Assembly: GCA_003508835.1 (NCBI GenBank) | Contig: PUFA01000170.1 | Span: 2,976,001-3,040,000 of the forward strand | Length of the DNA: 64,000 nucleotides | Direction: 5' to 3' | Source of the DNA: Eonycteris spelaea | Lineage: Eukaryota > Chordata > Mammalia > Chiroptera > Pteropodidae | Shown here: piece by piece, positions 41,206-54,301 of the stretch | Layout of the letters: each line of letters starts with the position of its first letter | How positions within the stretch are numbered: the stretch's first letter is position 1 | Translations under genes and position numbers: made by a program | The notes under the pieces: model-generated | What the model saw: the letters and a program-made list of their open reading frames with translations, nothing else | The model's database searches: none | Told to the model about the DNA's origin: nothing

Positions 41206-42216
41206 GAATAGTGCTGAGAGGTGGCACCATGGCACGATGACAACGTTGAGCAAGTTACGTTATGTCTCAGTTTTCCATCTGGATGTCGCCCAGATAATTC
41301 CTGGTTTGAAGCCTGACACACAGCTTCCCAACCTCAGGTGTCAGGATTCCTACTGAGAATCCACCTGTCTTCCACAGGGGAGGAAAGGATGAGACTCAAC
41401 ACCCCTCAGCCTCTTTACTAGGATGTTTTTACATTTTTTGAAAGAACCTTTAGCATACCAATTAGGATTACATTCACAAAGGCCTGAGTTCCAAAAACAG
41501 TAAATAGGAAAATAAGCAAATATTAAGTAAATATTTACATTCTATGTTGATAAACATCCCATTATGGTCATGAAAACAAACAAGAACTGAAGAGTTCCAT
41601 TTTATAGCAAAATGAGTTAAGAGATGTGGAAGACAATTAATTTTTCAAGAGGAGCATGTTATTTTTCTTTCTTAAAATATTCACTCATATTTTTACAAAA
41701 GTAAGATTAAATGTTATTTATTTCTTTGTTGCAAAGAGTTTCGTTAGTCTTCTTTTCTCCTGCCTAATATTCTAATCATGTACTTACACAGACTGGTTCA
41801 CCCTCTTTATTGACTTTCTTCCAGCTTAGCTATCTGCAGCCTGGATCATCAGTATTTATTTTCCCACAAGGTTTGATTAAAGAGAATCTTAACCTACAGA
41901 AATGAAAGCATAAGGAGACCTGGCTACTATAGTTAGAAACCTCCCACATCACAACCACAGGGCACACGATACCTAAAAGCTGAAAATACCTGGTGGTGCC
42001 ATGACCAATAAACTTCCACGTGGCAGCTCCAGTTTGGGACTTCTGCTCAGGGATTTATAAATTATAAATGGCTTATAACAATCTCAGCTTTGGTGCTAGA
42101 AAAAAAAAATCATGTTGATGTAAACATCATATGTTTTAGTATGTACAATTGAAAAATCAAATGTTAAATGGAGAAGAAACATTTTCAAGTTTTTTCTCTC
42201 TTCTGTTTTGTTTTAG

Positions 42217-42636
<420 letters not shown>

Positions 42637-43858
42637 TAATCTTTCTTTTAAACAGATAATCAAAATATACATTATATTTTGTAATATTGTTTGCCTTGTT
42701 TCTTCTATAAAAATGGCTTTTTCTTCAATTAGTCCTAGAGTAAGAAAATGTGACAGAGAATTTGCAACAGCCAATCTTCGATGATTCAGACAAATTAAGA
42801 TCTAACGAATAGACAAAAATAGGATTTGTATTTAGTACTAACCCCATGCCGAACCACCACTAGAAATATCAAAATTATCAAATTAGGAAGTTTGAACTCC
42901 TGTCATTTCATCTGGATGGCATAAATTGACATGCTAAGAACAAAATGCTTTTTAAAAAAGTGATGGGAAATGGAAATGTTTAATATAGCATTTAAACTGA
43001 GTAATAAGTCAATTAGTTAATACTACTTTGTGTTATATTTTCCCCCCACACTGTTTTTGTGGGCCACTGAAGATGAAAGCTTAGGTGCCTTCGTTTTGCA
43101 AATTGTTTACCTTAATACACACTGTTGGAATGACAATTAAGCCTTTTATTTACCGAAAGGAAAATAAAAGACGTTTCTCTAGGTCATAGATTTATTAAGA
43201 ACAATAACCAAAAAATCTCAATCTGACAATTCCTGTCTATGACTTCCTACTATAACCATGTTAAAATTACAGTTTGTGTCTGCAACAAAGAGAGATATAT
43301 GCATGTAAATATGCGTTTATATGCAACAGATAAGTAAAAACTTCAACCAGTCATCAGAATATTTTATCTGCAGGACATCAAACATCTCCATATCTGGGAA
43401 CATCCAGATGTTTAATGTCATCAAGATAAATGTTTTCAAATAGCTAGATGATGGCCTGAATTTATCACTTTTCATCTAGATGTTTATGTGGTATATAGAC
43501 ACAGTCACAGTGTGGTTTGTTTATTCATTAGCTGGGTTTGGGGCGGGGTGGGGGGGAACAAGGAGTAAATTGCATCCTATTATCTAAAAATTCTTACTGT
43601 TCTTACTGTTCTAACACATCACAAAAGCTGAATAGAAAGTTGAATCATATTTAACCATCAACTCCACTGGTGATTCGCCTATCAAAAAGTAATTTAGCTT
43701 ACTTATCTAAATTTATGTTCCACAACTGACAACTCTACTATTAAGAAAAATGTATTACGTTTTTCTAAGCAACCTAAGTAAATGTGACTCAAAAGATCAT
43801 AGAAAACAGCTTTTGCAATTTCAGATGTGATTTTGTTAAGGTTATGCTAGAGTGTGAA

Positions 43859-43859
43859 T

Positions 43860-43944
<85 letters not shown>

Positions 43945-43948
43945 TGTA
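43859..43948. repeat. (TG)n(AG)n composite microsatellite
   Basis: About thirteen TG units (43859-43884) pass directly into about twenty-nine AG units (43885-43942), then GTGTGT. The first half can adopt Z-DNA and the second half is a homopurine tract able to form triplex DNA. Confidence 0.95.
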
Positions 43949-44819
43949 GACTGGAAGATTTAACTTAGTATTTAAAATGTAAAGTAGAAGAAAATTTGAT
44001 CTATTCATGTTTACCTGACAAAATCATTCCAGAATTTAAATTCGTGTATTTTATTCCAGATTTACCTGTGTATGTTACCCCACATACATTTAGCGATTTA
44101 GAGAAGTCAAGTAAAAATAGCTCCTCATTTTTTTTTTCTTTTTCCCTCTCTTCTTGACTTGAAATAATAAACTTCCTGAAAATTTATTCTGAAATAGAAT
44201 TACCTGCGTTACCAGGGCCCTTCAATGTTCACGTTAATGAGAAGCAACTTTCCGGTGAGAGGGGAGCTGGACTGTGAAACAGCAGTCATGCCTCCACCCC
44301 GCTGAAATGTTCTCGACTCCGCTTTTTAAATGGAAAACATTGAAGAGAAGGGAATAGCAAATTAGTATTTGTTAGAAGTTGATCAAGATCTTACCCAAAG
44401 GTCATTTAAAGTCTTACAATAGTAATTTCAAAGTCAGAAAACTCATGTGAACACACAGAGTAGGTATAGTAAAAATCAGTTTACAAGAAGCAAAGTTCTC
44501 CGTTTGGGTAAGAAGGGAAGGTATTCATGTTTTCCTCTTCTATCCCAAATCTTATCCCATCCTGATAACTATGCAGTGTGATTTATGTGTGATGCCCTTG
44601 TGATGTACATGTAAGACTATATCATTTAATTTATTTATCTTTAATACATTAAATTTCTGTCTTTAAAAACTCTTAAGACATCAACCTGCCTTCCCACCTC
44701 TCTTCATCCCTTTCCAACCTCACTGACTCCAGTGAACTTCACACCAACCTCAGTGACATCCTTTCAGTCCTTATTCTATTTTCTGCATTTGACAATATTA
44801 AATATTTCTTTCTGTTTGA

Positions 44820-45000
44820 AATGCTCTCCTCTAAGCCACTTAACCTTTCTGCACCTCAGCTTCTTCCGCTATAAAAAACAAGCATAATAATACCTTCTCT
44901 CCCTACCTCTCAGGACTGTTGTCAGAATTAAAATGAAATCATGTAAAAGGGCTTTGAAAACGAAACTGCAACAGATAATTATTGTTTATGACACTCTATT
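44820..45000 (+). repeat. MIR fragment
   Basis: TAAGCCACTTAACCTTTCTG, CACCTCAGCTTCTTCCGCTA, TAATACCTTCTCTCCCTACC and TCAGGACTGTTGTCAGAATT give a clear sense MIR. Confidence 0.75.
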
Positions 45001-45314
45001 CTCTTGCTTTTTCTCTTAACTGTTACTTCTCCAGTCTGTCACTGACTGCTTTATTTCCTCCAGCTTATTAATTTTTAATACTTTCCAAAGGTCAAAGTTG
45101 CCTATTTTCTCATCTTAATATATTAATTCCTTCAGTGAACTGATTGTCTCATTCATTCATTCCTGTAAGCAATATCTAATGAACAACTTCTGTGTGCAGG
45201 TAGTGGCTAGGCTTACAGTAGATACCATTTCACTTCTGTGTAAAATGACTCCAAAATCTCTTTCTCCACTCTCATGTCTCAGAAGACATTCTATCCTATA
45301 TTTATGCTCATGCA

Positions 45315-45560
45315 TGTGATAAACATTTACTGAGCATCTAGTGAATGAATGCCAGGTGTCAAGTCATATTCTGGGGAGTACAAAGATGAATAAAGCATTT
45401 TTAAAAACCTTACAGACCACGGTTGGAGGCAGACCTTTAAACAAAGAATTATTTTACCAAGTGGAGAATACGTTTAGACAGAGATGCACAAAGCAAGGAA
45501 AGATGACCTCATCAGATTTCCCTAAGGCAGATCTCTTGTCAACTTTGCTATTACTGTAAA
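45315..45560. repeat. Ancient L2-like repeat fragment
   Basis: ATTTACTGAGCATCTAGTGA, ATTCTGGGGAGTACAAAGAT and GAATAAAGC are the usual start of this old repeat. The rest is strongly worn. Confidence 0.45.
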
Positions 45561-46663
45561 TGCTACCATCGTTCTCCTGTCATTAAAGTTCAAAATGTTA
45601 TCCCTGATTCAAATGTCTAATTCCAGTTTTTCTTCCCATTAAGTTCAGTGATGTTACCCTGTGCTATAGGTTAAAGCTCGTACACTTCCACAGTGGTAAC
45701 AGTCCTTGGTGAAGGCATGATATAAATATATGCTGAAGAACTCAAGGAATTAAATAAAATGTGACAGAGACACGTGAAGTACAATGACAATTTATACTCT
45801 CAGCATTCTCTGATTACAATAATATTTTTAATGAATATACTTGTAGTGTCTCAATTATATCAATAACATATATTTGTAAAGGTAACTTAAAGTAGGAAAT
45901 TAAACTTTTAATCTCAGTTTTTTTTCCCTTTGATATACTGCATTACTTTTGCAAGTCCTTTAATGTGTATATTTCACAAAGGAAAATATAAAATAACTTT
46001 ATTTAGTATTAAGGACCCAATATATCTATGCTATACATTTCCTGTAATAAAAATGTTAAGTGCCTCAACAGCTTATAGAAAAGATAAGTATATGAAATTT
46101 AAAAAACAAATTTGGATACTGCCCTTGGATTATAATTGCTAATTATTTCATTGCTACGAAGGCTAATGGCAATTATAAGTAATCATCATTATTTTATCCA
46201 ATTCTTTTTTATTTCTATCTCTTTTTTTTTCTTGGATTGTAGCAGTGAGTGGGAAATAGTAACAAAAGACTAGATATTTCACATCCCTGTGTATGGAATA
46301 TATGTGCATTTATTGTGAACACAATTTAATTGAATCCTTTATTAACTGCTGTCCCAAATTATAAAGGCTGTGTGGTGTCCAATTTCTAATTTGATTGAGA
46401 TAATAAAGACTTAACCTTATCTAATGTCTTCCCTGTGAAAAACTCAAAGTAGTTCCTCTTTTTAAAAATTATCATCCATTCCCTCTAAATAGGTAAGATT
46501 TCAAATGACATTAAACTGAACGTTTTTTTTTTTTTTTTAATTGTTTGAGACTGATTTTAAAGGTTGTCAGTAAATTAAGCCTAAGATACTTCTAACTGGC
46601 ATTTCCGATCCACAAATATTGCCCTTCCCTGGAAAATTTAAAATATTTGTTTATTTTGGACAT

Positions 46664-46736
46664 AGTTCCATAGTGTGACGGTTAGCACGTCTGCTTTACA
46701 TGCAGAAGGTCCTGGGTTCATGCCCCAGTGGAGCCA
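46664..46736 (+). pseudogene. tRNA-Val(TAC)-like half of the SINE
   Basis: By eye, it departs from the tRNA-Val(TAC) consensus at only about six to eight positions, including TGTGACGG in the D arm and CATG instead of CGAG in the T loop. The altered T loop and missing genic 3' terminator argue against a working tRNA. Confidence 0.85.
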
Positions 46737-46745
46737 CTATTCCTG

Positions 46746-46858
46746 GCATATGGCCATGCCACCCTGAATAAGCCTGATGTCTAATCTCAGAAGCTAAGCA
46801 GGGTTGGGTCTGGTTAGTACTTAGATGGGAGACCACCTAGGAAGACCAGGTTCTATAG
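46746..46858 (+). pseudogene. 5S-rRNA-like half of the SINE
   Basis: Nearly full-length 5S rRNA similarity from the GGCCATGCC helix I region to the final TCTATAGG. A short deletion lies in the 5' third (CCTGATGTCTAATCTCAG for the parental segment) and there are a few C-to-T changes. There is no T-run terminator directly behind it. Confidence 0.88.
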
Positions 46859-47229
46859 GTATAAATAATAAAATATATGTTTATTTATTTTTAAAATATA
46901 TATTTTGTAATACAGGAAGTCTCCTATTCTGCTAAATGCCAACATTTGAATTTTCTCTCTTTTTGTTTGGACAATGTCAGGTTGAAGAAACTTCAAGCTT
47001 ATTTTCAGTTTATCCTCCCTTCTCTTAGGCTTGGAACCAAACTGCCAGTTGTAAAAGTGGGCATAGCTTTTCCGTTAGTCTTGAACTGATGAGGAGACAT
47101 GTTACTATGTTTACCGACTTCACAGCTTCATTTTTCTAACAGAGGTAGTAACAGTTGGCCTTGTCCTCACATTCCTACGAAATCCAGATGACATAATTTT
47201 GTCTTCGAATATGCTTTCAGACAACTGAA

Positions 47230-47470
47230 GGAGGTGCTTCCGCCCTGCCTGCCATGCTTCTGTACCTCTGCCGTACACTGCACCACCGCCACCTTCTCAT
47301 TCTCTGCAAATGTCCACTTTGAAAAAAGCTGTATGCTTTGATCTTCTAGAACAGATTATAATTTATCTTCCACCTAGATTGTAAACCCTCCAAAGGCAGA
47401 TCGTACCGTTATAGTAGGCTGTAGTCCCAACAGCCACCAACATATTAATCTGCCCAAAACAGATATACAC
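47230..47470 (+). repeat. L2 3' fragment, diverged
   Basis: Pyrimidine-rich CTTCCGCCCTGCCTGCCATG is followed by CTAGATTGTAAACCCTCCAA and AGGCAGATCGTACCG. This parallels the L2 segment ctagactgtgagctccttgagggcagg. Confidence 0.45.
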
Positions 47471-47669
47471 CTTATATTTCTGCATTTGACTCGATTCATT
47501 TTAAGATAGTAATTTTATTATACCTAGTTATTTTTTCCTGTGGGATGGCTTTGGCTTATTTTTCTTAGAAAATATAAAAAAAAATAGTTCAGTTTTCCTA
47601 TTGCTATTGATTTTTTTTCCTGTTTTGGCATAAGTTGTTGCATTCTTTATAATCCAATAAATATTACAC

Positions 47670-47905
47670 TAATTAGAGTCCGTCTGGTGTAGCAGCTTAG
47701 AGCAGGGGCTGTGGAGCCGGCTGCCCAGCTGGAAAATCTGGCTCCTTTAGTCTCTTTGTATTTCATGGTTTTGGTCTCTTAAGGAGGATGATTATGGTAT
47801 CTACCTTCTAGAGTTGTTTTAATAATAAATGAACTAATAATATACGTAAAGCACTTCGATATATGCCTGGCACATAGTTAGCAAAACCATATTTTGATAA
47901 TTAAA
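47670..47905 (+). repeat. MIR, nearly full-length
   Basis: GGTGTAGCAGCTTAGAGCAG, GGGCTGTGGAGCCGGCTGCC and TATGGTATCTACCTTCTAGA precede GTAAAGCACTTCGATATATG and CCTGGCACATAGTTAGC. The order and ends fit a sense MIR. Confidence 0.75.
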
Positions 47906-48581
47906 TCGAGTTACAGGAATAAAAATATTAGAAAAATCAGGACTTCATCTGGGGCCTCACAGGGTCTGTCAACATGTCTTTATAAATAAATGAAGCAGAT
48001 GCTCTCATATTTATGATTTTTTAAATGAGAAGATGTTTTATATATTTGTTTATTTTTGTTTGCAGAAAAAGATTGCATGGTTTGTAACTGTATCATATAT
48101 TTTATTATCAACTCTGATGTTTTTCATCCTATCAAAAGGAATTGTCTTTAGACAAATTTTTACTAGTTAGAAATCTCTATTTTGAGTTTTCATAAATCAG
48201 GTATTTAAAGAGCAGATTTTTAAGTAACTTTATCCTCTTAAAAATGGTGAAATTAGATCATTTTTTTTTTGTTAATCTTAGATGACTGCCCTTTTTAATT
48301 TTAAGAAGGAAAGAGAGAAGCACTTTTGAGGGTACTAAGTTTGAGTTTTAAGTGCTTGAAAACTATGGGATGGAATAACCAAGATTAAAAGTCTACATTT
48401 TTGGAAGGATAAATGGTGACAATAAAACTGAGTACATGCTGCATGGCACTGCTCGGAAGAAAGAATGAGAAGATAACTCCACTTTCCCGGTTGTATGGCA
48501 GTGCGGGGGGAAAGGGGGAATGGGGGACAGGGCCCCTCTTCTGGGAGAGGAACTCACATCTCACTGGTGCCTGTGTGTGTG

Positions 48582-48621
48582 TGGTTTTTTGTTTTGTTTT
48601 GTTTTGTTTTTGTTTTTTTGG
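48582..48621. repeat. (GTTTT)n microsatellite
   Basis: GTTTTGTTTTGTTTTGTTTT passing into T-rich sequence after a short TG run. Possibly the tail of an antisense retroposon, but no body is recognised. Confidence 0.85.
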
Positions 48622-48679
48622 CTCATCTCATTGGAGACAACAGTGAGACACAAAACCCAGTTCTTTCTGAACCGTTAAT

Positions 48680-48960
48680 GTAACCCTCAGAAACCAACTC
48701 CCTTGACAACATTAATTGCAATTAGTTTCATAAGGGAGAGTTTTGGGGGGAGGAAAGTTTTTAAATCTCCGTTTCTCTTATTATAAGGCCTCTGCAAAGT
48801 TTTTAAAAGCCTCGTGGGTAAATTAAAGATTCTGTCAATACCAGCTTCAAGTGTAGCTTTGATTCATTTGCCCCCATACTGCGAAAAGGTGCAGGCCATG
48901 GGTTAATTTGTCTCATCCTGGGCTAAGTAAGAACTCGAAATTTGCCAGTTAGTCAAGAAA
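48680..48960. other. Unassigned intron block, candidate conserved non-coding sequence
   Basis: Repeat-free by eye, with the palindrome-like ATTAATTGCAATTAG at 48711-48725 and several TTAAT cores. The remainder has balanced composition. No function is shown. Confidence 0.2.
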
Positions 48961-49749
48961 TGGTGTGCCTAAGACTCCAACAGTGCAGATATCAGGAAAT
49001 TTTTCAAATGTGTTTGTTTTTTCCTTAATTATTTAGGCGTTGGAGAAAACCTAGGAAAAATGTTTTAAGGTCACCCAAAACTAATATTTATCTGTGCTTA
49101 AAAGACAAGGCATCAATATGTTTGATTTCTTTTATTCCTATTAAAATGTTACCCATGCGGTAATTGACTCATGGAATTGGGAGCACTAAGACATTTTAAT
49201 AACTCATCCCCTTTCTTTTTAACCAGCACAGTCCACTTTTTGAGCAATAAAACATCTCCTCCACAAGCTATTGGTGGCACTTACAGATTCAACAACATTT
49301 TTTTTCAATGGTCATCCACTCTGTGCCCTTCAGCTTGCCGAAATCCTTTTCTGCCTTACCAAAAACTATAAAGGGAAGGGGGAAGGAATGGAGGACCAAA
49401 TTGAGAAACTGTCATAACTGGTCAAATTTTCACTGTTGTATACATTTTTTTATAAACAGAAATATTTACAATAATGTTTCAAAGAATAGATTAAGGAATA
49501 CCGTACTTCACTGCTAGTTAGGAGACCTTTTTAATTAACAGCAAAAGCATTCGAGGAAAGGGCTTTCTAATGATTAATATATCTAAGAATGGATGGGATA
49601 GAATTGACAAATAAAGTTCCAGTCTAGTGTAACTTACTGGATATGTTACAATACAATAATCTTGTGTTGGGGTTTCCCATATTTATATTTACAAACGTGC
49701 GGGAAGGAACCTAAGAAAGTGCATACTCTAGAACTGTCATTTAACAGGT

Positions 49750-50035
49750 TAATTATTTTTTTTTAATACTTTCTGATGGCCTGCTGTCCCAGGCACTGAG
49801 CTAGGTTCTGAGGATAAAGTGGTGAAATACAAATTAAGACCTTGTCCCAGGAATGCAATTTAACAGGGAGACTCACAATTAAAATAAATTGTGCTGGGAA
49901 GCACAGAATACAGTCTGAGGGTTTAGAGAAGTTTCCTAGAGGAAGTGGGTTGTAAATTGAAGTCTGAGTGCTGTGTGGGAGTTTCCAGGTGGGATGGGGG
50001 TGGAAGGGAGGGAGCTGCAGGGACATTATGCAACT
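49750..50035. repeat. Ancient L2-like repeat fragment
   Basis: CTGTCCCAGGCACTGAGCTA, GGTTCTGAGGATAAAGTGGT and GAAGTTTCCTAGAGGAAGTG are worn but ordered pieces of the same family as at 30060. Confidence 0.5.
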
Positions 50036-50254
50036 CGCTCAACACGACACTGTTAGATTAAGTAGTCATTTTACAGTCACTTTAAAAAGCTATATTTTTT
50101 AAAAAGCATGTCTTTAGAAAGTTGTCATCAGCCTACCTATTTCATGCATGTTCTCATCTTTATAAATGAAGATCTGAATTTTCTATTTTTATTTCTAAAA
50201 TTGAACTTTTTATTTTATGATTTCTACTATTCACCTTCTCATTATTCATCATGC

Positions 50255-51460
50255 AGAGAACATTTCTCAATGTCCGGCTGTGTTATAGGCACTAGGAATA
50301 CAAACTCAAGTAGGAGAGTCTTTGCCCTGCAGGGCTCATAGGCTAATGGGAGAAACGGGCATGTTAATACATTGATGCAACATAATGTGCAAATTTGAGA
50401 TCGTGTTTGGACTAGGTTTTAGAGGTTGAGTAGGAGTTTCTCTGTTAGAGGGAATATCATACTTGAAAGTAGAAACTGACAAATGGCCTCGCATGACCAG
50501 ACAATGGTGAGAAATTCTGTTTAGCTGGAGAGGGTGATGGAGAGAGAAGGGTGCACAGTGGGTAACGAAGATGGCAGGAAATTTGGCTACAAATTTATGT
50601 GGACTCAAGAGCTGGGGATTTTGAGTTTTATCCTATAGACATCAGATGGCAAATGGGGACGTTTAAATATAGGAGAGATCTTCACTGTTAATGAGGTAAT
50701 TTGGGTAGTTTAAATCTTCCTTGTTTCTGCTCAGATTTTGCTCCTTTTGTAATATTCTTAAAATAGCTGGGAATTAGAAACCGTGAAATCACCTTTGAGG
50801 TGGTTCGTATCAGAAAGCAAATGTGTTTGCATACCTGGATTGGGCACAGTTACTCACCCAGTAACCGATATGATCCAACGATGTAGGTCCCCTGATGGAA
50901 GCTGCCCTAGTAAGAATTTTAGTATGAAGAACCTATATGTGAATGGGCAGCTCCCAAACTCTAGGCATGACAAGGGTGATGTCCACATGCATAATTTCTT
51001 CTTCCAAATTCAGATTATAATTCTAATCTCAGCTTCTTAAGGAGAGGTAAGTAAGATACAGACACCTTGAGTGTTAAACCAATGACTGCTACCCCAAATG
51101 GAAGGAGAAATCGAGGTGTAGAATGAGCATGTTGCTCCATGGTTGCAGTAGTGTTGAAAAGAGAGCCTGGAATTAAGACAAAATAGTATCAGTGAAACCA
51201 GTTAAAAGACTGTTTTCATTAGTTTAAGTGACATCTGATTAAGGGCCAGATTAAGGTAGAGAAGGTAGAACTACAGGAGAACATTCAAAATCAAGACATA
51301 TTTTTAAAGTAGATTAGTCAGGATTTGGTCATCTGTTTGATAAGAGGTTGAATGTGGAGTATCTAGTGTGGGAGCCTGATCAGATGTTCAGATGCTGATA
51401 GAACTCACAAATGCAGCAGGTAGAACAGATCTGAGAGAGATGGTGATGTGTTGCATTTGA
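50255..51460. repeat. Ancient L2-like repeat, long diverged copy
   Basis: It opens with GCTGTGTTATAGGCACTAGG AATACAAAC and GCCCTGCAGGGCTCATAGGC. It continues with GGATTTTGAGTTTTATCCTA. Later parts (GGATTTGGTCATCTGTTTGA, then GGGAGCCTGATCAGATG) belong to the same long element by position, although similarity is weak. Confidence 0.4.
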
Positions 51461-53589
51461 ATTTGCTAATCTATTTTACAATTGGAAATGAGGCTAGAAC
51501 TAAGAAAACAGAATGATTGAAAGCAGACATTGGGAATCATTATAATAGCATTTGTCTGTCTTTTTACTGTCATAACCTAGTGCCAAGAACAATGGCTCTT
51601 CATTGAATTAATGAAAGCAGGCCCTTATGACATAGAGTTTAGATAACAGTTTCTTGAAAGCATGATAAACAAGTATATGTGGCATTTGTTCTGGAAATCC
51701 CGAAGCATCTTACCTCCCATGTTATGAAGAGGAAAAAGTCAGCTTTTGCTACTGCTGCTTTTTCCAGTAGGTCAGTATCTTAAGGAGGACATGACATTCA
51801 GAACAGTTTCTACTCTATGGTTCTCTGCCTGCCCCCCATTTGCTAATACATGTGATTCCTTATGCTGTTAATTCATTTTATAATGCCTGAATAACAACAT
51901 TTTTTATATATCATTTTTATAGGTTCACTTGTATTGAGCATGAGCCCTTTTTAGTCTTTTTTATACATTACCTTGCTTTTAACTGTAGTCTGGGCTAGAA
52001 CCATTCTCAGGAGCCCAATAGTAAACCTGTATATATTTTCTTAAAAATTGTCCTAATTAGCAGGTTCTTTTTTGGGCTGAAAGGTTTATTGTCTTTCCAT
52101 ACTGTGCAGAGTGAGGATGAAGGGATGGAATCTAATACAAGTACTGGCATTTCTGCAGAAAAACCATCTGAAATAATGGAATCTTTGCCCAGTTGTTCTT
52201 TGAAATTATTTTAAAAGGGTGGAGGTGACAAGGAGGCAGGGCAAACTGATAAGAGTGTTGAAAGTGATTTGGAATCAACATCACATCACTTACAACTGCC
52301 TTAGACATCCATTTGAAGCACGACATGATATTTCTGTAATTATTTTACTTCCCTCTAATACTGCATAGGAATAGGTTTGTTTCCCCCAGTGAATAGCTCT
52401 TTTCAGAGCCTTCCCTTATCTTTATTTTTCAGGTTTCACTAGAGGTTGATATCGTATGCATTCTTACAGGGAGACAGTGGATAAATCAGTAGTTTTCTAT
52501 CAAATCAAAGATTACATACCAGAAGTAGAGCAGAGGCATGTATTAAGTTTTGCCTAGGAAAGAAAGCAGAAAATGGAAAAAAAATATAGCATAATTGTTT
52601 CAGAGAACAGAAATCATAAAACATAGCCATTTGTTATTCAATATATAGTGAGTGGCATAGATGTCCTGAGTTTTATTGACCATGCTCATTATATTTGTCT
52701 TTTAATACTAGTTAGTTTATGGTATACAAACAGCTTATTCCAAAACCTAATATTCTTGTGAAATGTTGAACTACACTAAGCTTCTGTGAGAAACAAAGTC
52801 AAGTTGCAGAATCTAGGTAAATTATGAAGTAGTGATCTAGGTTTTATACTAATGTTCTTAGTAATATATATTCTGTATTGGAGATTATTAGTAGTAATTA
52901 CTTTGCTTTGTATCCTTGGCTCAAAGCACAAAATAAAAATAACAATATGCCTATTAAGATAGTCTTTGGTGATATTAGACAGTGACCTATGTAAATGTAA
53001 GCCATAATTCTGTAAGTTGAAAAATTACATTGAATCATATTTAATATCTATTCTAAACATGAAAACTACCCAATTCAAATGTAATATGTATGTGTAAATT
53101 TATTAGGTTTCCCTCCTCTAATATCAGGGACCCCATCCAAGCTTTATATGGACTAACGTTAGCCGGTGCCAACCTTTTTAACATGCTGGCTGTACTTACA
53201 GTATTTTTAAATTATGAAGTTTTGAATAGTGTTTTCAAAGGACTTTTGCTTACATAACCAATTTTTTTTTTTCCCATACAAGTGCATGAGAGTGTCAAGC
53301 ATACTATGCATTATGTGTTTGGCAAATATCCAATGATGTTCCAAGCCCTCTGGAAACTGTATTGACAATTCACTCGGTCTAATATGGCCCAATGTTTTCC
53401 CCTATGTTTGTACATTGCTGCCAAGTGAATTTCTGCATCACCAGTATCATTACATTACTCTCATACTTTAAGATCTGAAATTATTCTCCCCATGGTGGGG
53501 TTGAAACCAATCACCTCAATTTAATTTTGACACTTGTCTAATCTGCCCTCCTACCTTCTCTACACTAGTGGGGACTTATTTCCCATTCT

Positions 53590-54100
53590 TTCATTTTGTA
53601 TTTATTAAGTATACAATATTCTGTTTAGGATCTGGGTACACAAGAATGAATACACTTTCCCTGTGTATGGGAGTTTGCAGTCTAACAGAGGGAGAAAATG
53701 CACATAAATAAAAATGTTATTAGGTAAAAAGTGACTCAAGGAGAAATAGATAAACTGCTAGTGTTACGCACAGGGTGGAAGATGGCTTCCAGCTGTAAGA
53801 ATCAAAGAAGGTTTTATGGAAGCAGTGGTGTTTGTAATAGAGACAAGGACTGGGCAGGAATAAGAGAACAGAGACAGAGGAAAGCACATTCCATTACAGT
53901 GAACAAACCGAATACATACATGGTGTAGCTCCTTTGACTAAATCATAGGGTGCCCCATGAGAAAGAGAGTAAAGATGGAAAAACATATTATTGCTAATTC
54001 ACAAAATATCTTTAGGGTTAGGCTAAGGTATCTGAATTTTATTCCAAAGTTAATGGGTACTGGAAATCTAAAGGAGCATTTCGATTAAATATGTTCCATT
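53590..54100. repeat. Ancient L2-like repeat
   Basis: TATGGGAGTTTGCAGTCTAA, GAAGGTTTTATGGAAGCAGT, GAAAGCACATTCCATTACAG and TATCTGAATTTTATTCCAAA occur in the order seen in other copies of this family. Confidence 0.5.
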
Positions 54101-54264
54101 CACACACAGATGGAACATGTAATTAAATATGTGTGTCCTTTATGGTGTCTGCTCTTTTCCCATTTCACTTTGTTTAGCTTATATATTCAAAATTATATTG
54201 ACAATAAGACTGCAGCATATTTTATTTTAATCCAAAGTATCCACCAGAGATCCAAGTATTCACT

Positions 54265-54301
54265 GAATAAATGAATGAACAAATGAATGAATGAATGAAT
54301 T
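54265..54301. repeat. (GAAT)n microsatellite
   Basis: Eight or nine GAAT/AAAT units following a worn L2-like TATTCACTGAATAAATGAAT. Confidence 0.85.

Larger units (their letters stand above)
46640..46887 (+). mobile_element. Composite tRNA-Val/5S-rRNA SINE (MEG-TR type) with target-site duplication
   Basis: Residues 46664-46736 are close to a whole tRNA-Val with anticodon TAC: TTCCATAGTGTG, the anticodon arm CTGCTTTACATGCAG, and the B-box arm GGTCCTGGGTTCATGCC. After a ten-base linker, 46746-46858 closely matches 5S rRNA. It has GGCCATGCCACCCTGAATA and AAGCTAAGCAGGGTTGGG, then TGGTTAGTACTTAGATGGG and AGACCACC, so the internal 5S promoter boxes (A, intermediate, C) are largely intact. The flanks AAAATATTTGTTTATTTT (46640-46657) and AAAATATATGTTTATTTA (46870-46887) differ at two of eighteen positions and are a convincing target-site duplication. 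The tail is short and A/T-rich. This hybrid architecture matches MEG-TR, described only in fruit bats, and is the best species clue in the window. It is a dead or quiescent retroposon, not a functional tRNA or 5S gene. Confidence 0.88.

Noticed and set aside
46664..46736. A functional tRNA-Val gene
   Set aside because: It is joined to a 5S-like segment within one target-site duplication, has a changed T loop and no terminator, so it is part of a SINE.
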